Counted from the stretch's first letter, positions 16,126 to 26,040 are shown. The stretch: 64,000 nucleotides of DNA from Bacteroidales bacterium (GCA_029210585.1 JARGFP010000010.1:1-64000); one strand, 5' to 3'. Translations and numbers: made by a program. Notes: a model not told the origin generated them from the sequence alone.

Positions 16126-17304
16126 TTATTTTACGTCCAGGTTCCTTTCGATCAATTCGATTCTTTGCTGTACACTCAGGTGACTGTGGTTCAGGTCTTC
16201 GGGAGTGTTCATGCAATAATCCACCAGCCGGTCAACGGTCGAAGTAGCCACATGCATCCTGGTATCGGAGGAGGCATAATAAATGAAAACGTCATCGTTT
16301 TTTGTCCTGATCCAGCCATTGATAAACAACACGTTGGAAACATCGCCTACGCGCTCTATCCCTTCCGGTCCCATAAAATGTCCGCCCGGGCGCGCGATCA
16401 CCCTGGTGGGGTCCTCCAGGCTGGTCATGAACATATACAGCGTATAGCGTAAGCCCGCTGCACATACGCGAACCCCGTGTGCGATATGCAGCCAGCCCCT
16501 GTCTGTTTTCAGGGGTGCCGGTCCCTGTCCGTTTTTCACTTCCTTAATGGTATGGTACACACGTTCATCGATAATGGTTTCGTCGCCTATTTCAGGTTTT
16601 TCCATGCTGTCGCTGAGCGCCCAGCCGATCCCACCGCCTGTGCCTGCATCGATGAATCCATCCTGCGGACGTGTATAAAACGCATATTTTCCCTGGTGGA
16701 ATTCAGGATGAAGCACCACATTGCGCTGCTGTTCTCCCCGGTGCTTCAGGTCGGGCAATCTCTCCCAGGTTTCGAGGTCTTTCGTGCGCACAATCCCTGC
16801 CTGGGCGGTTGCGGCGGAGGTGTCAGATGCAGGGACAGACTTGTCCTTCCGTTCGGTGCAGAACACCCCGTAGATCCACCCATCCTCGTGAGCGGTCAGC
16901 CGCATGTCATATACATTCACATCCGGATCATCGGTCTGAGGCAGCGCAATGGGAACCTCCCAAAACCGCCATTTGTCGATCCCGTTCTTACTCCCGGCAA
17001 CGGCAAAGAAGGATTTCCGGTCGTTCCCTTCCACGCGCACCACCATATAAAACTTTCCATTGAGCATGATTGCCCCCGAATTCATGGTGGCATTGACCCC
17101 GATACGCTCCATCAGAAATGGATTGGTCTTGTAATTCAGGTCATACCGCCATGACAAGGGTGCATGCGCTGCTGTGAGTACCGGGCGTTTGTACCGGAAG
17201 TAAATACCGTTGCCTGGCTGTACCTTCCTGTTCTTCTTATTGATCAGTTTTTCGTGCGCTTTTTGCAGCTTTTCAAGCCTTTTCTGAAATGCTTTCTTTC
17301 CCAT
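16126..17304 (-). CDS. GH130 beta-mannoside phosphorylase, probably mannosylglucose phosphorylase
   Basis: This 392-residue cytoplasmic enzyme has no signal peptide. It has the five-bladed GH130 propeller, with RPVLTAAHAPLSWRYDLNY, NSGAIMLNGKFYMVVRVEG, NVYDMRLTAHEDGWIYG and GPAPLKTDRGWLHIAHGV. An Asp in the first half of the fold (DPDVNVYDMRLT) is the likely catalytic region. Length and sequence fit GH130 subfamily 1, whose Bacteroides member phosphorolyses 4-O-beta-mannosyl-glucose to mannose 1-phosphate and glucose. Subfamily assignment is from memory. A sodium/sugar symporter gene lies 254 bp upstream on the same strand, matching the mannan pathway in which a disaccharide is imported, epimerised and phosphorolysed; no epimerase of that pathway is in the window. 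The N-terminus is lysine-rich. Confidence 0.85.
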   Translation of the reverse strand: MGKKAFQKRLEKLQKAHEKLINKKNRKVQPGNGIYFRYKRPVLTAAHAPLSWRYDLNYKTNPFLMERIGVNATMNSGAIMLNGKFYMVVRVEGNDRKSFFAVAGSKNGIDKWRFWEVPIALPQTDDPDVNVYDMRLTAHEDGWIYGVFCTERKDKSVPASDTSAATAQAGIVRTKDLETWERLPDLKHRGEQQRNVVLHPEFHQGKYAFYTRPQDGFIDAGTGGGIGWALSDSMEKPEIGDETIIDERVYHTIKEVKNGQGPAPLKTDRGWLHIAHGVRVCAAGLRYTLYMFMTSLEDPTRVIARPGGHFMGPEGIERVGDVSNVLFINGWIRTKNDDVFIYYASSDTRMHVATSTVDRLVDYCMNTPEDLNHSHLSVQQRIELIERNLDVK

Positions 17305-17487
17305 ATCCGATATTTTTTATGTAAACTAATAATGGGTCATTGGATGCGACCTGTACCGCTGCGCAATGTGGTGGACCCTGTTTTAACAGGTATTATCAGT
17401 ATAATGTGCAATATGTCGTTCATTTGATATGTCCTGCTCATGTGCGCAGTTCAGTTCAGCCAATTGGCAGTGCATCAATACACAGCT

Positions 17488-17583
17488 AACTCTCCAACCT
17501 GTCCCACCAGGCATGACATGGATAACTCTCCAGCCTGTCCCACCCAGGAACGATAAGATTAATTCTCCAGCCTGTCCCACCAC
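17488..17583. repeat. 36/37-bp tandem repeat made from the 3' end of the symporter gene
   Basis: Three copies of AA(C/T)TCTCCAGCCTGTCCCACC begin at 17488, 17524 and 17561. The third is the coding end of the symporter gene (minus strand, encoding WWDRLEN and the stop). The two outer copies lie beyond the stop codon and have no coding role. Linkers between copies are diverged. Confidence 0.85.
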
Positions 17584-19430
17584 GTACGCTTCATAATAAA
17601 AAATACCACTGCTGTGATCCCGATGGTGATCAGCATGGGAACATGCAGTTTAATGACCAGGAAGATGGGCAGTGCTACCAGTGCAGTCTGACCGATGGTT
17701 CCCAGGACGATATTGAACATGTCCATACCGAAATTCCTGTTTGGTTTGAAATCCGGGTCTTCAGACATCACCTGTTCGCGGATGGGCTTCCAGAATCCCC
17801 ATGGACGCACATTTTTGTAAAACTTTACCAGCACATCGTTACTCGTGGGCTTGTGAAGGAACGTGCCAAACACACAACCGATGGCAGAGAGGAACAGGAT
17901 CACCGGGAAGAAATAGAGGATACGTATGTCAGGGGCCTGGCTCGGAAAGATCGCTGCAAGCATGTCATAACCCAGTGCCGAGCTGATATAGGGTGTAAGA
18001 CCTGCAACAATGCCAATGAGCATTCCCCAGAAATAGCCAAATGCATTGAACCTCCACCAATACCACTTCAGAATGTTGGAAGCCATGTAGGAGCCCCACA
18101 GGGCAGACACGAGGATCTGGAGGACCTGGTTCACATTCTTGGCGAAAAATCCAAGTACAATGCTTACCAGCACGGTTAGAATCCCAGCCGTGTAGTTGGT
18201 GAATTTGACCTGGGTGTTGGAAGCATCAGGATTGATATACCGAAGGTAAATGTCATTTGTGATGTACGCCTGCGCTGCATTCAGTGTACCTGCAAACGTA
18301 GACATGAACGCAGCGAGCAGTCCCGCGAGCAGCAATCCGAGCAATCCCGCCGGAACAAATTCGGCAATGGCCGACGGCAGGATCTGTTCAAAATCGATCG
18401 TTTCTCCCACCATCAGGTTCAGCCTGTCGTAAAAAAGGATTCCCAGCAGGGCAAAACCTGCGATCATCAGGTAACGTGATGGCATCAGCACAACGGAAAC
18501 GAAACCACTCATCTTGGCTGCTTCCCTGGGTGATTTGGTAGCAAGGATCTTCTGCATGTCATAGTTCGGTGCCGGACCTGCTGCCGAAACCAGGATACCC
18601 TTCATGACCATCATCCAGAAGAACAGGCTGAACAGCTGGTAACCATCCTCTGCTATTTTACGGTTCACTTCAGGAATAATGTCCGACCAGTCCATCTCCA
18701 GCCTGGACCCAAACCACGGACTGGTCCAGCCTTCCGGGACCAGCGTCGCAATATCCACATTTCCCAGCTTTACCATGGCGATCGCCGCGATAACGATGGC
18801 TGAGATAGTCATGATGCTATACTGCACCACGTCGGCCCAGACGATGCTGTTCATCCCACCGAGTATGGCATAGAGTACTGCAAATAAGGTAAATATAACA
18901 CCATAAAAATGAGGAACATAGGTAGCGCCAATGGCAGCTTCCAGTCCGGCGTTCCAGTTTTCCGGCATAAAGATCATGATGAATTTTCCCAACCCGATGA
19001 AACCGTATGCCAGGAATCCCAGGCAACCAAGCAGGGCAAAAATGACCACGATGTTATGGGAAAGCCTGGCCCCCTCGCCAAACCCGAATCGTGTTCCGAT
19101 CCACTCAGCACCCGTGGTGACATTGGAACGCCGCAACCAGATGGAGAGATATACCATCAGGAACATCTGGTTAAAAACCGGCCAGAGCCAGGGAAGCCAG
19201 ATACTCTTCAGTCCGTATACAAACCCGATCGTTACCAGCCACATGGTCCCGCTGATATCGAACATCCCTGACGCATTGGAGAGCCCCAAAAAATACCACG
19301 GTAGTTTATTGCCGCCCAGCAGGTAAGAAGATTTGTCCTTCTCGGCCCGCTTCTTCATATAGAAGCCTATAAATACAGTAAAGCTCAGGTACAGACCAAT
19401 GAGGATGAGGTCGATCACTTGTAGTTTCAT
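17559..19430 (-). CDS. Sodium/solute symporter (SSS family)
   Basis: This 623-residue inner-membrane protein has about 14-15 transmembrane segments, beginning with LILIGLYLSFTVFIGFYM. It shows the SSS pattern GLSNASGMFDISGTMWL, GGMNSIVWADVVQYSIM and ILRLINPDASN-like loops ahead of later helices. Sodium-binding residues of the LeuT-like fold cannot be confirmed by eye. It imports a sugar, or another small solute, with Na+. The downstream GH130 gene on the same strand makes a mannosyl disaccharide the best guess. Sodium coupling suits a cell that also encodes a Na+-pumping decarboxylase. The final seven codons coincide with the last unit of a tandem repeat that extends past the stop. Confidence 0.9.
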   Translation of the reverse strand: MKLQVIDLILIGLYLSFTVFIGFYMKKRAEKDKSSYLLGGNKLPWYFLGLSNASGMFDISGTMWLVTIGFVYGLKSIWLPWLWPVFNQMFLMVYLSIWLRRSNVTTGAEWIGTRFGFGEGARLSHNIVVIFALLGCLGFLAYGFIGLGKFIMIFMPENWNAGLEAAIGATYVPHFYGVIFTLFAVLYAILGGMNSIVWADVVQYSIMTISAIVIAAIAMVKLGNVDIATLVPEGWTSPWFGSRLEMDWSDIIPEVNRKIAEDGYQLFSLFFWMMVMKGILVSAAGPAPNYDMQKILATKSPREAAKMSGFVSVVLMPSRYLMIAGFALLGILFYDRLNLMVGETIDFEQILPSAIAEFVPAGLLGLLLAGLLAAFMSTFAGTLNAAQAYITNDIYLRYINPDASNTQVKFTNYTAGILTVLVSIVLGFFAKNVNQVLQILVSALWGSYMASNILKWYWWRFNAFGYFWGMLIGIVAGLTPYISSALGYDMLAAIFPSQAPDIRILYFFPVILFLSAIGCVFGTFLHKPTSNDVLVKFYKNVRPWGFWKPIREQVMSEDPDFKPNRNFGMDMFNIVLGTIGQTALVALPIFLVIKLHVPMLITIGITAVVFFIMKRTWWDRLEN

Positions 19431-19680
19431 CGATAGCCAGGTTTAGTTCGGTATGTAAAAAAAGCAATATTTTGTGAAACTTTGCTGTAGCTGCATGAGA
19501 AATAATTTCAGAAACAGTTATCTGACAGTAACCGGGTAGGTGGATTGATATGAAAAATGAGATTTTCGCCATGTGCACATGCATCTATCCAACAATCCCC
19601 GATAAAACATTCAGAGATTTTCACTTTGCCGCTGCATGATCGAAGGTTTTTAATTAAGTTTACAGTCAAATCTATAATTC

Positions 19681-20712
19681 ATGGAAATAACCAGAAACAT
19701 TTTTGGAACACTGCCCGATGGCAGGGAGGCAATACTTTTCAGCCTGAAGAACGACCGCGGGATGGAGGTGGATATCACAAATTATGGAGGAATCATCACT
19801 GCGCTGCGTATACCGGATAAGCATAAAATGCCTGGCGACATCGTGCTTGGCTTTGAGACACTGGATGAGTACCTGGGTGACCATCCTTATTTCGGTGCGC
19901 TTATTGGCAGGTACGCCAATCGGATTGCAGGTGGTAAATTTAGATTGGAGGGCAGGGAATATACCCTGGTAAAGAATAATGGTCTTTGCCATTTGCATGG
20001 GGGAACTGTAGGTTTCGACAAGGTACTATGGACAGCTGCTGCGGAAAGAACACTGGATTCAGTTACACTGAAACTTGGTTACCAGAGTCCGGATATGGAG
20101 GAAGGGTACCCCGGGAATATGTTGGTGGAAGTGGAGTATACCCTGAATGATCAGAATGAACTGGTCATTGCTTACCGTGCTACTTCAGATAAGACTACGC
20201 ACGTGAACCTGACCAACCATTCCTATTTCAACCTGAATAACTGCAGGGGGGATATCCTCGACCATGTCCTGATGATTGATGCAGACCGGGTAACTGAGCT
20301 GGATGCAGATTCGCTGCCAACCGGAAAGATCCTGGAAGTGGACAATAGCTGTTTTGATTTCAGGAATGCAAAACCCATCGGCGAGGAGATCGAAGCAACC
20401 CCTCCCGGCTATGATATCAACTATGTTGTGAATGATTATGACGGCGAACTGAAACGCATTGCCACCGTGTACCACGAGGCGTCCGGCAGGGTGATGGATG
20501 TGCTGACCACGCAACCCGGAGTGCAGCTCTATACCTCTAATTATGTGGAGAATATCAGGGGCAAAGAAGGCGTGGTTTACAATAAGCATGCAGCAGTGTG
20601 CCTGGAGACACAGCATTATCCTGATACACCCAATCATACATCTTTTCCATCCACCGTGTTGCATCCCGGAGAAACGTACCACCAGGTGACAATATACAGG
20701 TTCAAATGGTGA
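19681..20712 (+). CDS. galM: Aldose 1-epimerase (galactose mutarotase)
   Basis: This 343-residue cytoplasmic enzyme interconverts the alpha and beta anomers of glucose or galactose. Family landmarks are NYGGIITALRIPD, GRYANRIAGGKF, KTTHVNLTNHSYFNL (the catalytic acid His) and VCLETQHYPDTPNH (the catalytic base Glu). It is full length for GalM and has no signal peptide. Galactokinase is encoded 5.4 kb away at 26122-27288 on the other strand, so the two Leloir-entry steps are present but not in one operon. Downstream is the 37-bp tandem array rather than another gene. Confidence 0.93.
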   Translation: MEITRNIFGTLPDGREAILFSLKNDRGMEVDITNYGGIITALRIPDKHKMPGDIVLGFETLDEYLGDHPYFGALIGRYANRIAGGKFRLEGREYTLVKNNGLCHLHGGTVGFDKVLWTAAAERTLDSVTLKLGYQSPDMEEGYPGNMLVEVEYTLNDQNELVIAYRATSDKTTHVNLTNHSYFNLNNCRGDILDHVLMIDADRVTELDADSLPTGKILEVDNSCFDFRNAKPIGEEIEATPPGYDINYVVNDYDGELKRIATVYHEASGRVMDVLTTQPGVQLYTSNYVENIRGKEGVVYNKHAAVCLETQHYPDTPNHTSFPSTVLHPGETYHQVTIYRFKW

Positions 20713-20782
20713 GATACCGGTTCTTTTGGCGTGCCATCGCTGATGAGGAGTTTTAGTTGTTTTTGTATACTTTAACAGTTAG

Positions 20783-21002
20783 GGATAGTATCGTTCAGCT
20801 TGTGTACAGCAACTTCTGAGGATAGTATCGTTCAGTTTGTGTACAGCAACTTCTGAGGATAGTATCGTTCAGCTTGTTTACAGCAACTTCTGAGGATAGT
20901 ATCGTTCAGTTTTGTACAGCAGCTGATGAGGATAGTATCGTTCAGTTTTGTACAGCAGCTGATGAGGATCATATCACTCTGTATACATATTGTAACCGCC
21001 GG
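20783..21002. repeat. 36/37-bp direct tandem array
   Basis: Units with core GGATAGTATCGTTCAG begin at 20783, 20820, 20857, 20894, 20930 and 20966. The first three periods are 37 bp and the next two 36 bp. Copies 1-3 share GTGTACAGCAACTTCTG and copies 4-5 share TTGTACAGCAGCTGATG, while copy 6 is diverged. Weak copies continue to about 21100 (GAGGAAGTATCGGTTCG, GAGGTTATCTTGCAG). Units abut directly, so this is not a CRISPR array. It fills most of the gap between galM and the aminopeptidase gene; nothing else is visible there. Confidence 0.9.
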
Positions 21003-21193
21003 GGATCATTGAGATGAATTGCCATGATGCTGTTGTTGAGGAAGTATCGGTTCGGTTTGCATATTGCGTCTGTTGAGGTTATCTTGCAGTTACTTTATCG
21101 GAGTTCAGTCGGAAGCCGGTATGTCATAGATTTAAAATAACGTCCAGCCCATGAAAGGATTATTTGATTGCAAAGAGTAATAACATTTCGCGC

Positions 21194-23110
21194 GTGAGAA
21201 GATTATTAGGTTGTATATTGTTAATTCCGATGCTGCTGCAAGCGCAGCAGCATGGATCGTGTCCGCTGGACCACTACCTGGAGGAGGTGTATGAGAATCC
21301 GCTCTATGAAGCGTGGCTGTCAAAGTATGATGTAACATTCTACCACCTCAGCCTGGAGGTTTCCAATATGGATACCTACCTCGATGGGTTTACGTCTATT
21401 CATGTGGTTGTTGCTGAAACAATTGATTCCCTGCTGTTCCAGTTGAACAGTGAATTGCAGGTCAGTGCCATTGAGGTGAACGATGCACCTGCATCGGGAT
21501 GGAGGCACGGTGATGACCAGCTGGTGATCCCCGCGTTAGCTTCCACCGGTGATCACCTCGCGGTTAAAGTTCATTACCAGGGAGATGCTGGCCGGGACCG
21601 CGGCTTCTTTGCCGGTATTACTTCCGCATATGACAATACGAATCAACAGTGGGTGACCTATACGCTTTCCGAACCTCTGAATGCGCGTGACTGGTTCCCG
21701 GTAAAGCAGGTGCTGACCGACAAGGCAGATTCGGTATGGGTGGATCTTATTGTCGACAAGGAACTGATGGCAGGATCAAACGGAATCCTGGAGGAGATCG
21801 AAGATGTAGGTGGTGGCAAGCACAAATTCAAATGGCGTTCCCGCTACCCGATTGCCTATTACCTGGTTTCCCTTGCAGTGGCAGACTATAGGGATTATTC
21901 TTTCCAGGCTGCGCTCTCCGGACCAGGGGACTCTGTGCTTGTGCAGAATTACATCTATGACGATGATGAATATTTTAACAGGTGGAAATCGCGGATCGAC
22001 GATACCGGCGAAATGATCACATTGTTTTCAAACCTCGTGATCGATTATCCATTCGCCAGGGAAAAATACGGTCATGCCGTCGCCCCCATGGGTGGCGGAA
22101 TGGAACACCAGACCATGACCACCATTGCTGCCTTCAGTTTTACCCTGGTGGCACATGAGCTGGCCCACCAGTGGTTTGGTGACAATATCACCTGTGGGAA
22201 CTGGCAGGATATCTGGATCAATGAAGGATTTGCTTCCTATTTTGAGTATGTGGCACTCCAGAACCTGGTATCACAGGAAGAAGCAGACAATTGGATGATG
22301 TATGCACAGCTGCTTTCCTTTGAGGAGACCGGATCAGTATATGTGCCCGCGGAGGAAGCTGAAAATGTAAACAGGGTATTCGATTATGGATTGTCCTATA
22401 AAAAAGGAGCTGCGCTGATCCATATGATCAGGTATGAACTGAACAACGATGCTTTGTTCTATGAGATGCTGCGCATCTATTCCGAGCGATATACAGACAG
22501 CCTTGCGACAGCAGTGCAGTTCAGGGAAGTACTGGAGGAGGTCAGCGGAATGGATTTCAGCTGTTTTTTCGACCAGTGGTATTACGGGACCGGTTATCCC
22601 AGGTTTAACCTGGTGGCGGAGGAAATGAATGATACATTGTATGTGCAGAGCCTGCAGGAACCCTCCACGACAGGCACTCCGCTCTTCAGGATGCATTTCG
22701 ACCTGCTGATATCAACCAGTGAAGGGAATGATACGGTAAGACTCTGCCAGGAGATGAATGAGCAGGTGTTTGCAATACCGGTCAGCGGTGAGGTTTACGA
22801 CATCCGGTTTGATCCGGAAAACCACCTCCTGGCAAAAAGTTACGCAGAATTGAAGCTTGCTGGAGGAAGAGAATATGCAATAGGACCTAATCCATTTAAT
22901 GACAGGATGTTGTTAAGGTTCAGGAACCTGGCGGGAGGAGAGGAGGTGAAGATATGGAACCTCGAAGGGAAACTTGTTATGCATACAACAGTAACTTCAA
23001 ATCCTTCAGAACTGAATCTTGAGGGGCTCATCGACGGACCTTATGTGATGGTGCTGACCGGACCTTTCGGTGAGGTAAGGGAGACCATCTTTAAAATAGG
23101 GAAAAACTGA
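21194..23110 (+). CDS. M1-family zinc aminopeptidase with T9SS sorting tail
   Basis: This secreted metallopeptidase has the M1 zinc site HELAH followed 18 residues later by the third ligand Glu in WINEGFASYFEY (about residue 320-345). GGGMEHQTMT lies before it, replacing the usual GAMEN exopeptidase motif. The last 80 residues (IGPNPFNDRMLLRF...NLEGKLVMHT...GPYVMVL) are a type A T9SS sorting domain, so the protein should cross the outer membrane through the Por system and be cleaved or anchored at the surface. GTG at 21194 gives MRRLLGCILLIPMLLQAQ, the best signal peptide; a TTG at 21164 is an alternative. It probably supplies amino acids from external peptides. Confidence 0.9.
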   Translation: MRRLLGCILLIPMLLQAQQHGSCPLDHYLEEVYENPLYEAWLSKYDVTFYHLSLEVSNMDTYLDGFTSIHVVVAETIDSLLFQLNSELQVSAIEVNDAPASGWRHGDDQLVIPALASTGDHLAVKVHYQGDAGRDRGFFAGITSAYDNTNQQWVTYTLSEPLNARDWFPVKQVLTDKADSVWVDLIVDKELMAGSNGILEEIEDVGGGKHKFKWRSRYPIAYYLVSLAVADYRDYSFQAALSGPGDSVLVQNYIYDDDEYFNRWKSRIDDTGEMITLFSNLVIDYPFAREKYGHAVAPMGGGMEHQTMTTIAAFSFTLVAHELAHQWFGDNITCGNWQDIWINEGFASYFEYVALQNLVSQEEADNWMMYAQLLSFEETGSVYVPAEEAENVNRVFDYGLSYKKGAALIHMIRYELNNDALFYEMLRIYSERYTDSLATAVQFREVLEEVSGMDFSCFFDQWYYGTGYPRFNLVAEEMNDTLYVQSLQEPSTTGTPLFRMHFDLLISTSEGNDTVRLCQEMNEQVFAIPVSGEVYDIRFDPENHLLAKSYAELKLAGGREYAIGPNPFNDRMLLRFRNLAGGEEVKIWNLEGKLVMHTTVTSNPSELNLEGLIDGPYVMVLTGPFGEVRETIFKIGKN

Positions 23111-23117
23111 CCCCGGC

Positions 23118-23205
23118 TGCGCGGGTAATGTTATCCTGAATTGTCCTCCATGGTGTTCCGGAACATCTCAATGCATCCTGCGCGGGTAATATTATCCTGA
23201 ACTGC
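23118..23205. repeat. Two-copy repeat between aminopeptidase and GH3 genes
   Basis: TGCGCGGGTAAT(G/A)TTATCCTGAA occurs at 23118 and again at 23179, 61 bp apart. It lies in the 128-bp space between two genes that converge. GCAGGATACCCGC just after the second copy may fold back on GCGGGTAAT. Confidence 0.7.
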
Positions 23206-23238
23206 GGCAGGATACCCGCAATCGAACCATGCGGTCTC

Positions 23239-25836
23239 TTATTCTGCTTCCAGGACAGTTTTCAACAGTTTTTCACGGTCCGATGAGGGGCCGGCAAAAA
23301 TTTCAATGTTCCCGGGATCAAGGGTATAGGTGTCCTGTTCAAGATGATAATAGGCCAGTTCATCCTCAGATAATTCGATACTGACAGTTTTCGTTTCACC
23401 GGCTTTGATCATTACACGCTCAAACCCCCGCAGGTCCAGCAGCGGACGGGCATCCGGAGTGCCCGTCTCGTGGATATAGAACTGAACTACCTCTTCACCA
23501 TCCACCTCACTGGTGTTGGTAACATCTACAGAAACAGTTACGGTTTCGCCGGATGCAATTGAATTCCGGTCGAGAGAGATATTGCTGTACACGAAAGTCG
23601 AGTAGGAGAGACCGTGTCCGAAGGGGTACAAAACATCTCCTTCAAAATAGCGATAGGTCCTGTTTTCCATGGAATAATCATCGAAAGGAGGCAGATCGTT
23701 TACCGATTTGTAGAAGGTCACCGGCAACCTGCCGGCAGGATTGTAGTCCCCGAACAGCACATCCGCAATGGCTGTACCTGCCGCCTCACCAGGATACCAG
23801 GCTTCAAGTATAGCAGGAACATTGTCGTTCTCCCAGTTGATGGAGACTGCCGAGCCGTTCAGCAAGACCAGCACAACCGGCTTACCGGATGCAACGACTT
23901 TCCTGATGAGGTTGCGCTGGATTTCCGGAAGATCGAGTGATGTCCGGTCTCCACCGTTGAAGCCTTCCACTACCACTTTCATCTCTTCGCCCTCCAGTCG
24001 TGGTGACAAACCCATGAACATGATCACCTGGTCGGCCCAATTCACTGTCTCCATGGCCTGTTTCTCCAGGTCTTCCTCAGGTGGTGTCCACATCAGGTGA
24101 CACAGTGCATCTCCCTGGTCGTCCCACATCATCAGCTCAATTTCGTAAGGCTGACCTGCCTGAAGCGCCACATCGCGGTAAATTTTGTTGGGGTGGTGCA
24201 CATTGTTGTTTTGCAACAGCTCTTTCCCATCCAGTTTCATACGAAAATACTTGGCTTCACAACCCAGTGCATAGGTTCCGCTTTTTTCCGGCACCAGGTA
24301 CCCGGTCCATGTTGCCGAAAAGTTGTCATCCTCCAGCTCCTCATAAGGGGTCATGTCCCACCAGTAGAAATCGACATTCCTGTCAACTTTCTCCACCACC
24401 GGTTCCCCATCGGCCTGTTTGTTGCTGTAATATGCTGCCTTCAGCCCGTTTTCGGCTAATTTTTTATTGGTATACAGGTACCCGGAAGGTATCACTTCCA
24501 GGAAGGGTAGTCCTTCGGCATGGGCACACCCACGGGCATACTTCACAGTGGAAGCGCCATCTGTTTTATCAATAATACCCTGCAGGGGTGTCACCGGCTC
24601 GAAAGGTGTCCCATTGTAATTGCCACACATCACCTCGATATCGGCTGCGTTCGGACCAATCACCGCAATCTTTCCGATCTCCCTGGAAAGGGGCAGGGCA
24701 TTGTTTTCATTTTTCAGCAGTACCATCGACTTCCTGGTTGTTTCGAGTGCCACGCGATTGTGTTTGGCACTGGATACCAATGTTGCGTCCAGTCCCGACC
24801 AGGGAACGTTTTCAGGTGGATCGAACATGCCCAGTTTCATCCGGGCAGTCATCAGCCTTTTTACAGCAACGTCCAGGTCTGCTTCAGCAATAAAACCCTG
24901 GTTCACAGCTGACACCAGGCTGTCGTAGGAAAATCCGCAATTCAGGTCCGTTCCGGCCATCACTGCGATGGAGGAAGCTTCTGCTGCTGTTTCCACTATA
25001 TTATGGCCATCGAAAAAATCACGTATGGCCCAGCAGTCGGAAACCACATATCCTTCAAACCCCAGCTCGTTCCTGAGCATATGCTCGAGCAAGGCATCAC
25101 TTCCGCAGCAGGGTTCACCCATATATGCATTGTAGGCGCACATCACAGAATAGGCTTTGCCTTCTTCAATGGTTTTTTTGAATGCCGGGAAGTAGGTGTC
25201 CCGGAAATCACGGTCGTTCACAACGGCATTGAATGAGTGACGCAGGGGTTCGGGCCCGCTGTGTACTGCATAATGCTTGGAGGTGGCGATGACTTTGAAA
25301 TAATCAGGATGATCGCCCTGCAAACCCCTGATAAACTGGGTTCCGATCTCACCGGTCAGGTAAGGATCCTCTCCGTAAGTTTCCATGCCGCGTCCCCAGC
25401 GCGGATCACGGAAGATATTGATGTTGGGCGACCAGAATGTGAGCCCCTGGTAGATGCCCCGTTTGCCTTTCGGCTGGAAATCATTGTACTTGGCCCTCGC
25501 CTCGGTGGAGGTCACATCGGCCATTTCAAAGATCATGGCACGGTCCCACGTAGCAGCAAGCCCGATGGCCTGCGGGAATACGGTTGCGCGACCGGCACGT
25601 GCAACGCCGTGAAGACATTCGTTCCACCAGTTGTATTCAGGAATGCCAAGCCGGTCGATTGCTTCAGCAGTATAAGCCATCTGGGAAACTTTCTCCTCCA
25701 GCGTCATGCGCGCCACGAGGTCGTCGACACGTTTTTCAACCGACAGATTGGTGTTGAGGTACCTGGGTCCTCTGTCGGAATTACAGGCTGTACCCATGAT
25801 GAGGATGGCCAGTAATACCAGTACGTTGGTTTTCAT
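23239..25836 (-). CDS. GH3 beta-glycosidase with PA14 insert, lipoprotein
   Basis: This 865-residue enzyme starts with lipoprotein signal MKTNVLVLLAILIMGTAC. The GH3 N-terminal barrel covers about 30-340, with SKHYAVHSGPEPLRHSF and the nucleophile Asp in GYVVSDCWAI (about 268). The C-terminal GH3 domain is split by a PA14 module (about 455-600: LKAAYYSNKQ...ATWTGYLVPEKSGTY...YFRMKLDG) and followed by a fibronectin-III-like domain (YHLEQDTYTL region). This order is typical of Bacteroidota beta-xylosidase/beta-glucosidases, where PA14 shapes the substrate site. HECLHGVARAG near the N-terminus is often seen in xylosidase-type members, so xylan or xyloglucan side chains are possible substrates. 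It is complete, converges on the aminopeptidase gene, and has no immediate operon partner. Confidence 0.9.
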   Translation of the reverse strand: MKTNVLVLLAILIMGTACNSDRGPRYLNTNLSVEKRVDDLVARMTLEEKVSQMAYTAEAIDRLGIPEYNWWNECLHGVARAGRATVFPQAIGLAATWDRAMIFEMADVTSTEARAKYNDFQPKGKRGIYQGLTFWSPNINIFRDPRWGRGMETYGEDPYLTGEIGTQFIRGLQGDHPDYFKVIATSKHYAVHSGPEPLRHSFNAVVNDRDFRDTYFPAFKKTIEEGKAYSVMCAYNAYMGEPCCGSDALLEHMLRNELGFEGYVVSDCWAIRDFFDGHNIVETAAEASSIAVMAGTDLNCGFSYDSLVSAVNQGFIAEADLDVAVKRLMTARMKLGMFDPPENVPWSGLDATLVSSAKHNRVALETTRKSMVLLKNENNALPLSREIGKIAVIGPNAADIEVMCGNYNGTPFEPVTPLQGIIDKTDGASTVKYARGCAHAEGLPFLEVIPSGYLYTNKKLAENGLKAAYYSNKQADGEPVVEKVDRNVDFYWWDMTPYEELEDDNFSATWTGYLVPEKSGTYALGCEAKYFRMKLDGKELLQNNNVHHPNKIYRDVALQAGQPYEIELMMWDDQGDALCHLMWTPPEEDLEKQAMETVNWADQVIMFMGLSPRLEGEEMKVVVEGFNGGDRTSLDLPEIQRNLIRKVVASGKPVVLVLLNGSAVSINWENDNVPAILEAWYPGEAAGTAIADVLFGDYNPAGRLPVTFYKSVNDLPPFDDYSMENRTYRYFEGDVLYPFGHGLSYSTFVYSNISLDRNSIASGETVTVSVDVTNTSEVDGEEVVQFYIHETGTPDARPLLDLRGFERVMIKAGETKTVSIELSEDELAYYHLEQDTYTLDPGNIEIFAGPSSDREKLLKTVLEAE

Positions 25837-26040
25837 AGCAGTTCAGGATTGGTTGAGATGTAAAGATAAAGGTTTATCAGAGATTCGGAAAGTAAAAGAA
25901 AAAATCCGGAAAAGAACAGAAATTATGTGCACAACTACATCCATACCAAATTCAGAAAATATGGATGAGGAACCAAAACAGAAACCATAGAAACAATCCC
26001 CCGAGGAAACCCGGGAGGAAGCTGATGAAGAGCCTCAGAA

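Noticed and set aside
20783-21002. CRISPR array candidate (36/37-bp repeats)
   Set aside because: Repeats abut each other with no spacers, there is no palindromic repeat end, and no cas gene is in the window. It is a plain tandem repeat.
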